This document shows, one piece after another, positions 47,061 to 52,532 of a stretch of 52,532 bases of DNA (the stretch's first letter is position 1; the number at the start of each line of letters is the position of its first letter). Origin of the DNA: Opitutaceae bacterium (GTDB taxonomy: Bacteria; Verrucomicrobiota; Verrucomicrobiia; Opitutales; Opitutaceae); contig JAEUGX010000103.1 in NCBI GenBank assembly GCA_016795545.1, positions 1 through 52,532 on the forward strand, read 5' to 3'. The notes below the pieces were generated by a model. The model did no database searches. It had not been told where the DNA came from and was given only the letters and a program-made list of their open reading frames with translations. The position numbers were made by a program, and so were the translations under genes.

Positions 47061-47996
47061 ATGGCACAGTCCGTGAATAACTCTTCAGGCATTCCGCTGA
47101 AACCGTTTACGCCCGAAGATGATGCAAATTTGCGTGAAGCCCTGAAGCGCTGTTCCGCTGCTACTTACGAAGCGGCTGCCCAGTTCCGCAAGACGGGTAA
47201 TACCGAACATTTGCCTGCTATTGTGCTGGGAATCATCGAGCGGTACGTTGAGCCCGATTTGCGGGGCAAGCTGAAGGAGACGGAGGATGATTTACGGATC
47301 ATCGAGGATCTGGGCATCGATTCCCTGACGATGATGGAGATCGTCATCCTGGTGGAGGACGTGCTCCAGATGACGATCAACAACGAGGAGCTGCGCCATC
47401 TTCGCACGGTGGGGGATGTGAAGACTTTCATCGAATGCAAGGTGCGCGGGTTGCCGCTGCCCAAGCCGACGAAGTTCATCCCGATCGAGCAGATTGTATC
47501 GGTCATGCCGATCCAGCCGCCCTTCCTGTTCCTCAGCGAGGCCTCGGTCAGCGCGCACGGGGCGAACGCCAAGTACAAGATCAGCGGCCAGGAATTTTTT
47601 CTGCAGGGGCACTTCAAGGACAACCCCGTGCTGCCCGCTTCGATCATGCTCGAGGCGCTGGGGCAGCTGGCCGTGCTGTTCCTGCTCGAGGGCCAGGTTG
47701 GCGAAGCCGGCAAGGTGGTCGACCACCGGACGATCTTCTTCACTTCCTGCGAAGGCGTGCGCTGTCACCGGGTCTGCAAGCCCGGCGACGTCCTGAACCT
47801 CTCCATCAAGCCCAAGCGCCTGAAGTCGCCCCTTGCGACCTTCGAGGGCCAGATCCGGGTGGGGCAGGAGAAGGCGGCCATCGCCGAGGAGATCACGCTG
47901 ACCTTCGCTTTTGCGGAGGAGGTGGCGCAGCCGGTGACGGAGGCGCAGCCGACGGCCGCGATGTCCGGCCCGGCGCAGGCGGCGGTGAACGCCTGA
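47061..47996 (+). CDS. Acyl carrier protein fused to FabZ-type 3-hydroxyacyl-ACP dehydratase
   Basis: 311 residues from ATG 47061. Residues about 50-130 are an acyl carrier domain with the phosphopantetheine-attachment Ser88 in EDLGIDSLTMMEIVILVED. Residues about 140-285 are a hotdog dehydratase: the catalytic His184 in FFLQGHFKDNPVLPAS and the acid Glu198 in IMLEALGQLAVLF match FabZ (GHFPxxPVMPG, EAMAQ). The first 45 residues are an unassigned extension, and the C-terminal about 25 are Ala/Pro-rich. A built-in carrier would deliver the 3-hydroxyacyl chain straight to the dehydratase. It is followed 120 bp later by a ketosynthase on the same strand. The first 80 codons are less GC-rich than the neighbours. 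Confidence 0.9.
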   Translation: MAQSVNNSSGIPLKPFTPEDDANLREALKRCSAATYEAAAQFRKTGNTEHLPAIVLGIIERYVEPDLRGKLKETEDDLRIIEDLGIDSLTMMEIVILVEDVLQMTINNEELRHLRTVGDVKTFIECKVRGLPLPKPTKFIPIEQIVSVMPIQPPFLFLSEASVSAHGANAKYKISGQEFFLQGHFKDNPVLPASIMLEALGQLAVLFLLEGQVGEAGKVVDHRTIFFTSCEGVRCHRVCKPGDVLNLSIKPKRLKSPLATFEGQIRVGQEKAAIAEEITLTFAFAEEVAQPVTEAQPTAAMSGPAQAAVNA

Positions 47997-48013
47997 CGGA
48001 CGCGCGGCGTCCG
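47997..48013 (+). repeat. 7-bp perfect hairpin after the ACP-dehydratase gene
   Basis: CGGACGC at 47997-48003 and GCGTCCG at 48007-48013 form a tight hairpin starting 0 nt after the stop codon. There is no T-tract. It lies in the 120-bp spacer before the ketosynthase gene and may tune the ratio of the two products. Confidence 0.45.
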
Positions 48014-48116
48014 GCGGCGGAGGCGGCCGGCCCCCTGGGTGTGGCGGCTGCGGCAGTTGACCGGCCCGGGAAAAGCCCTTTGATGCGCTTCGGCGCCCGT
48101 CGTCCCCCCAATCCAC

Positions 48117-49376
48117 ATGCGGAAAGTCTACATCACCGGCCTCGGGTTCATCACGAGCATCGGGAACGATGCGGTCTCGGTTTCCGAAAGCCTGCGTGAG
48201 CTGCGCCACGGCATGGTGCCCTATCCGCCCTTCCAGAAGGCGGACGTGCCGGTGAAGGTCGCGGCGCCGATCCGCGATTTCCAGACGGACTCGACCGATG
48301 CCGAGGACTGGATCTTTCCCGCGCGGTACAGCATCCGGCGCGAAACGCTGCGGGGGATGGCGCCGCACGGCGTCTACGCGTACTGCGCGATGCAGCAGGC
48401 GGTCGAGGACGCGAAGCTGGGGGAGAGCGACTACTCGAACCCGCTGACGGGCCTGTACGCCGCGTCGGCGGGCTCGCCCTTCCTGCTGGGGCATCACCTG
48501 GAGCGCATGCGCAAGCACGGGGTGATGCGCTGCCCGCCGCTCGGGGTGGTGGCCTCGATTTCCGGCACGGTGAACTTCAACCTGGTGTCGCAGTTCAAGA
48601 TCAAGGGCGCGTCCACGGGCTTCTCGTCGGCCTGCGCGTCGTCGGCGCACGCGCTCGGGTTCGCCTACGACGAGATCGCGACCGGCCGGCAGCAGCGGAT
48701 GTTCGTGGTCGGCGCCGAGGACGGCAACGTGGAGAGCATCCTGCCTTTCGCGGGCATGCGGGCGCTGTCGCTGCAGACGGACCCGTCGCTCGCGTCGCGT
48801 CCGTTCGACGTCGCGCGGGACGGTTTTGTGGGCACGGGCGGCGCCACGGTGCTGGTGCTGGAGAGCGAGGAGGAGGTCGAGCGCCGCCATCCCAAGGTGT
48901 ACGGCGAGGTGGCGGGCTGGGGCCAGGCGTCCGACGGCCACAACGTGGCCATCTCGCATCCCGAGGGCACGGGCCTGCGCATGGCGATGGAGAACGCCCT
49001 GCGGTATGCGGACGTGGCGTCCGAGGCGGTCGACTACGTCAATGCCCACGCCACCTCGACCCCGATCGGCGACATCTCCGAGGCGAAGGCGCTGAAGGCG
49101 ATCTTCCGCAATTCGCCGACGCGGCCGGCCATCAGCAGCACCAAGGCGCTGACCGGCCACGGGCTGTCGCTGGCGGGCGCCATGGAGGCGGGCTTCTGCG
49201 CCCTGGCGATGCGGGAGGGCTTCATGCCCGGCTCGGCGCACATCACGCGGCTGGACCCGGCGTGCGAGGGTTTGAACATCATCCGGGCCACGCTGCCGCA
49301 CCGGCCGAACGTGGTGCTGAGCAACAGCAGCGGCTTCGGCGGGGCCAACGTGTGCCTGGTCTTCCGGGCGGCCTGA
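48117..49376 (+). CDS. Beta-ketoacyl-ACP synthase (FabF-like)
   Basis: 419 residues from ATG 48117. Thiolase-fold condensing enzyme with the full triad: Cys173 in FSSACASSAHALGF, His311 in YVNAHATSTPIGD and His348 in SSTKALTGHGLSLAG, with Lys343. N-terminal VYITGLGFITSIGNDAVS and C-terminal NSSGFGGANVCLVF are family marks. It elongates acyl-ACP with a malonyl unit. The motif GHGLSLAGA replaces the usual GHLLGAAG, so it is a divergent member, possibly of a secondary-lipid or polyene pathway and not housekeeping FabF. It is 5 bp upstream of the SDR gene. Confidence 0.92.
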   Translation: MRKVYITGLGFITSIGNDAVSVSESLRELRHGMVPYPPFQKADVPVKVAAPIRDFQTDSTDAEDWIFPARYSIRRETLRGMAPHGVYAYCAMQQAVEDAKLGESDYSNPLTGLYAASAGSPFLLGHHLERMRKHGVMRCPPLGVVASISGTVNFNLVSQFKIKGASTGFSSACASSAHALGFAYDEIATGRQQRMFVVGAEDGNVESILPFAGMRALSLQTDPSLASRPFDVARDGFVGTGGATVLVLESEEEVERRHPKVYGEVAGWGQASDGHNVAISHPEGTGLRMAMENALRYADVASEAVDYVNAHATSTPIGDISEAKALKAIFRNSPTRPAISSTKALTGHGLSLAGAMEAGFCALAMREGFMPGSAHITRLDPACEGLNIIRATLPHRPNVVLSNSSGFGGANVCLVFRAA

Positions 49377-49381
49377 AGGGC

Positions 49382-50200
49382 ATGAGTTCCCCGGCATCCG
49401 GAGTCCCCTTTCGCACCGCGTTCGTCACGGGGGCCAGCACGGGCCTGGGGCGCGCCTTCTGTGACCGCCTGCTGGCGGAGGGGGTCGAGGTGTGGGGGAC
49501 GGCGCGGGACCGGGCGCGGCTGCCCGCGCGGGCGGGCTTCCATCCGGTGGTGCTGGACCTGGCCGACGGTGCGGCGGCCGAGGCGGCGTTCGCCGCCGCG
49601 GAGCGCGAGGCGGGCGGGTTCGACCTGGTCATCAACAACGCCGGCTACGGCGTGTTCGGGGGCTTTGCCGACACCGATTTCGCGGTCTGGCAGCGCCAGA
49701 TGGAGGTCATGCTGGTGCACACGGCGCGGCTGGCCCATGCGGCGCTCCGCGGGCTGGTGGCCCGGCGGCGCGGCGCGCTGGTGAACGTGTCGTCGCTCGC
49801 GGCCGAGTTTCCGCTGCCCTTCCAGCCTGCGTACAACGTCGTCAAGGCGGGCCTGTCCGCCCTGAGCGAGAGCCTGATGTTCGAGACCCAGGGCAGCGGC
49901 GTGTGCGTGATCGACTTCCGTCCGGGCGATTACCGGACCGACTTCGAGGGTTCGGTGCAGCGGCCGCCGCAGCCGGCGGACCCGCGCCGCGACCGGGTCT
50001 GGGCCGCGTTCGCCCGGATGATGGCCGGCGGGCCGGCGCCCGAGCGGGCGGCGGACGACCTCTGGCGGGCCCTGCGGCGCGGTCGCAGCGGCACGGTACG
50101 GACGGGCCGCGCCTTCCAGGCGGTCGTGGGGCCCTTCCTGGCGCGGCTCGGCCCGCTGGCGCTCCGCCGGCGGGTCCTGGCCTGGTATCACGGGCTCTGA
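49382..50200 (+). CDS. Short-chain dehydrogenase/reductase
   Basis: 272 residues from ATG 49382, with AAGGGC just before it. Classical SDR: the cofactor loop TGASTGLGRAF, NNAGYGVFG, and the catalytic set Ser138 (NVSSLAAEF), Tyr151 and Lys155 (PAYNVVKAG). FRPGDYRTDF follows at the usual place. The Ser-Tyr spacing of 13 is standard. The C-terminus (about 200-272) is Arg-rich and hydrophobic. In context it could supply the ketoreductase step between the ketosynthase and the dehydratase, but SDR substrates cannot be read from sequence; it is less FabG-like than expected. Confidence 0.88.
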   Translation: MSSPASGVPFRTAFVTGASTGLGRAFCDRLLAEGVEVWGTARDRARLPARAGFHPVVLDLADGAAAEAAFAAAEREAGGFDLVINNAGYGVFGGFADTDFAVWQRQMEVMLVHTARLAHAALRGLVARRRGALVNVSSLAAEFPLPFQPAYNVVKAGLSALSESLMFETQGSGVCVIDFRPGDYRTDFEGSVQRPPQPADPRRDRVWAAFARMMAGGPAPERAADDLWRALRRGRSGTVRTGRAFQAVVGPFLARLGPLALRRRVLAWYHGL

Positions 50201-50202
50201 GC

Positions 50203-51414
50203 ATGGCGCGCGTCCGCATCCTCGTCCTCACCTCCAGCACCGGCGCCGGCCACGACGCCCGGGCGCAGGCGTTCGCGGAGTGGTGCTTCGAGCTGTACCG
50301 CCACGAGGTCGACGTGCGCATCGAGCAGATGCTCGAGCGCTCGTCGGGCGTGTTCAGCGCCGGGGTGCGCTTCTACAACTGGATCCAGAAGCGGTCGCCG
50401 TGGCTGCACAAGGCGTTCTACGTCTTCGTCGAGCTGCTGAGCCTGCTCAACCGGCGCTCGGTGAGCTTCGGGCGCGGCTATTACGAGCAGGTGCTGCGCG
50501 AGTATCGGCCGCATCTTGTGTTCAGCGTGCACGACTGCCTCAACCGCGGTTATTTTCAGTTCGCCCGGCGGCTGCTCGGCGCGGAGCGGGTCCGCTGCGC
50601 GACGTATTGCGGGGAGTTTTCGGGCGGGTTCGGGTACAGCCGCAACTGGGTCGAGCCCAGCGCCGACCTCTACGTCTCCCGCACCCCGACGGCGCGCGAC
50701 TACGCCGTCAAGCTCGGGATGCCGCCGGCGCGCACGCGGGTGCGCGGCCACCTGATGCGGCCGCGGCAGCACCTGGAGGTGCTGACCGAGGCCGGGCGCC
50801 GCGAATACCTGGAGGAGAAGCTCGAGCTGCAGCCCGGGCGCTTCACGGTCTTCCTGGCCACCGGCGGCAACGGGGCCAACAACCACCTCGAGCTCCTGCC
50901 GCGGCTGCTGCCGCACGCCGACCGGGTGCAGGCGGTGGTGATCTGCGGGCGGAACCGCGACGCCTACAACCAGCTCATGCACTGGCGCATCGAGCACCCG
51001 GAGCTGAACTGCTTCGTCGACGGTTTTTCCGAGGACGTGCACCTGCTGATGCAGGTGAGCCAGGCCATCGTCACCCGCGGCGGCACGACGACCTGCGCCA
51101 AGGCCCTGCATTTCGGCTGCCCGATCATCTTCAACGCCATCGGCGGCGTGATGCCCCAGGAGAAGCTGACCGTGAAGTTTTTCCGCAACGGCGCGGGGAT
51201 GGACCTGATTGCCAGCGCCGCCGACTTCGGCCGGATCATCGACGGCTGGATGGCCGACCGCGCTACCTATGAGCGCCGGCGGCAGAGCTTCCTGAATCTC
51301 CGTTACGAGGAGGACCCGACCCTGGTCATCCGCGAGTTGGTGGACCTCGCGCAGGAGGCGGCCGGCACGGCGCTGCCGGCCGGCCCGTTCCCGCCGCGGC
51401 CGCGGAAGCCCTAG
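50203..51414 (+). CDS. MGDG-synthase/MurG-like glycosyltransferase (GT28)
   Basis: 403 residues from ATG 50203, 2 nt after the SDR stop. The N-terminus ILVLTSSTGAGHDARAQAFAEW is the MGDG synthase domain signature (tSStGaGH), and HLVFSVHDCLNRGYFQFARR and ATYCGEFSGGFGYS are further acceptor-side landmarks. The C-terminal sugar-nucleotide site shows FLATGGNGANNHLELLPRLL, VICGRNRDAYNQL and VTRGGTTTCAKALHFGCPIIF. Family members transfer galactose, glucose or GlcNAc to diacylglycerol or lipid acceptors at the inner membrane. That makes it a likely glycolipid synthase working with the acyl-chain genes just upstream. Confidence 0.88.
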   Translation: MARVRILVLTSSTGAGHDARAQAFAEWCFELYRHEVDVRIEQMLERSSGVFSAGVRFYNWIQKRSPWLHKAFYVFVELLSLLNRRSVSFGRGYYEQVLREYRPHLVFSVHDCLNRGYFQFARRLLGAERVRCATYCGEFSGGFGYSRNWVEPSADLYVSRTPTARDYAVKLGMPPARTRVRGHLMRPRQHLEVLTEAGRREYLEEKLELQPGRFTVFLATGGNGANNHLELLPRLLPHADRVQAVVICGRNRDAYNQLMHWRIEHPELNCFVDGFSEDVHLLMQVSQAIVTRGGTTTCAKALHFGCPIIFNAIGGVMPQEKLTVKFFRNGAGMDLIASAADFGRIIDGWMADRATYERRRQSFLNLRYEEDPTLVIRELVDLAQEAAGTALPAGPFPPRPRKP

Positions 51415-51477
51415 GTGCGGCGCCCGAGTGCGGCATTGATTTGTGCCCGCGGAATCCCGTTAATCCCGGCCACCACC

Positions 51478-52532
51478 TTGGCCGAAGCCCCGCCGCACAT
51501 CGCCCTGCTTTTCACGACGTTCCCGAAGACCTCGGAAACCTTCCTCCAGCGCGACGTGGCGGCGCTGCAGGCGAAGGGGCTGAGGCTGAAGCTCTACTCG
51601 CTCTGGGGCGGCGGCGGCGAGTTCCGCGGGCTGCCGGTCCGGACGTTCGCCAAGTGGCGGCTGGTGCCGCTGTTCCTGTTCATCATCCCCTGGCAATGCG
51701 TGCGGCGGCCGCGGCTGATGCGCGATCTCTTCGAGGGGGTGGTCACGCGCGGCGCGCCGTCGTGGCTGAACTTCTGGGAGAACATGCTGGGGGCGGGTTT
51801 CGCGGGCTGCTTCTACCGCGAGCTGCGCCGCGACCCCCCGGCGCTGGTGCACGGCGCGTGGGCCGGGGCCCCGGCGACGGCGGGCTGGGTGCTCTGGCGG
51901 ATGTTCGGCTGGCCCTACAGCGCCGGGGCGCACGCCTACGATCTCTACGAGCACGGCGGCGACTGGTGGCTGCGGGAGAAGCTCCAGCACGCGCGCTTCG
52001 TCCACACGTCGACCGAGATGGGCCGCCGCGAGCTGATCGCCCGCGGCGTGGCGCCGGAGAAGATCCACTGCATCCGCCGCGGGTTGGAGGCTTTCCCGCC
52101 GTTCCGGCCGCTGCGGCCGGAACGGCGGCCGCTGCGGCTGCTGTGCATCGCACGCCTCGTGCCGAAGAAGGGACTCGACCACCAGCTGCGCATCTACGCG
52201 GCCCTGCAGGCGGCCGGCCTGCCCTTCGAGGCCAGGATCGCGGGCGACGGCCCGCAGCGCGCGGAACTGGAAGCGCGGGCGGCGGCGCTGGGCTTGGCCG
52301 GGGTGGTCCGCTTCCTCGGGCAGCTGCCGCATGCGGAGGTGTGGACCCAGCTGGCCTGGGCCGACGTCCTGCTGCACACCGGCGTGGTGGCCCCGAGCGG
52401 CGACCGCGACGGGCTGCCGAACGTGATCCCCGAGGCGATGGCGGCGGGCGTGATCGTGGTCACGTCGCCGGTCTCGGCCACCACGGAGGCCATCAGCCAG
52501 GAGCGCACCGGGCTGGTCGCCGACGCGGACCT
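51478..52532 (+). CDS. GT4-family glycosyltransferase (3' truncated by window edge)
   Basis: About 351 residues visible. There is no ATG; in-frame starts are GTG 51415, TTG 51436 and TTG 51478, and I chose the last because HIALLFTTFPKTSETFLQRD is the natural GT-B N-terminus. The N-terminal style (TSETFLQRDVAAL) is like colanic-acid WcaL/GT4 enzymes. LLCIARLVPKKGLDHQLRIY and ARIAGDGPQRAELEARAAAL are in the donor domain, and the E-x7-E region is DGLPNVIPEAMAAGVIVVTSPV. The last ~20-40 residues lie outside the window. It lies 63 bp after the GT28 gene and continues the presumed glycolipid operon. Confidence 0.88.
   Translation, partial: MAEAPPHIALLFTTFPKTSETFLQRDVAALQAKGLRLKLYSLWGGGGEFRGLPVRTFAKWRLVPLFLFIIPWQCVRRPRLMRDLFEGVVTRGAPSWLNFWENMLGAGFAGCFYRELRRDPPALVHGAWAGAPATAGWVLWRMFGWPYSAGAHAYDLYEHGGDWWLREKLQHARFVHTSTEMGRRELIARGVAPEKIHCIRRGLEAFPPFRPLRPERRPLRLLCIARLVPKKGLDHQLRIYAALQAAGLPFEARIAGDGPQRAELEARAAALGLAGVVRFLGQLPHAEVWTQLAWADVLLHTGVVAPSGDRDGLPNVIPEAMAAGVIVVTSPVSATTEAISQERTGLVADAD

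Overview
The window is about 52.5 kb of very GC-rich, densely coding DNA with no tRNA, rRNA, CRISPR array, transposase or integrase that I could see. The gene set points to the Opitutaceae/Opitutales branch of Verrucomicrobiota: TonB-dependent receptors that begin with a 'LSKFEV...GY.A.NTATG.KT' segment, an oversized GreA of the type known from the PVC group, and frequent 4-bp ATGA/GTGA gene overlaps. The lineage is an inference from protein style; no marker gene for taxonomy is present.

Layout. (1) 1-9908, all on the minus strand: an ECF sigma factor and FecR-type anti-sigma factor, then a TonB receptor with an N-terminal STN signalling domain, a second paralogous TonB receptor without it, and two tandem Tat-exported BNR-4 propeller proteins. 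This reads as a cell-surface-signalling locus for uptake of an external (probably glycan) substrate. The last BNR-4 gene runs into a homopolymer block at the left edge, which looks like an assembly artefact. (2) 10099-20748, minus strand: pyrF, ispD, ispF, three tandem OppA-like lipoproteins, oppB, oppC and an MsbA-like ABC half-transporter, closely packed and probably largely co-transcribed. (3) 20868-23604, plus strand: ispE and an orphan PTS enzyme I. (4) 23621-29157, minus strand: a DUF3857/transglutaminase/DUF2569 membrane protein, an ArsR-methyltransferase fusion and the long GreA, whose terminator is clear. (5) 29199-31012, plus strand: rsmB and a GNAT acetyltransferase. (6) 31023-42292, minus strand: a two-motif aspartyl protease lipoprotein, an MFS transporter, a CHASE-PAS hybrid histidine kinase, glyA, a low-molecular-weight phosphatase, a small secreted protein, purD and a large protein ending in a LOG domain. 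(7) 42467-45171, plus strand: an FKBP isomerase with a clear terminator, aroK and queG. (8) 45254-52532: a hotdog thioesterase and GT4 glycosyltransferase (minus) diverge from an ACP-dehydratase fusion, a ketosynthase, an SDR reductase, an MGDG-synthase-like glycosyltransferase and a further GT4 enzyme cut by the right edge (plus).

How they work together. Region 1 is a sense-and-import system. Regions 2-7 are mostly housekeeping (MEP isoprenoid genes ispD/E/F, nucleotide, one-carbon, queuosine and shikimate steps) with several unusual architectures. Region 8 is the best candidate for an undescribed system: a compact acyl-chain-making set (carrier, dehydratase, ketosynthase, reductase, thioesterase) joined to glycolipid-type glycosyltransferases, with a 28-bp dyad over its divergent promoter region. 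A second candidate is the fusion of a dUTPase/dCTP-deaminase-like fold with a LOG-type Rossmann domain at 40385-42292.
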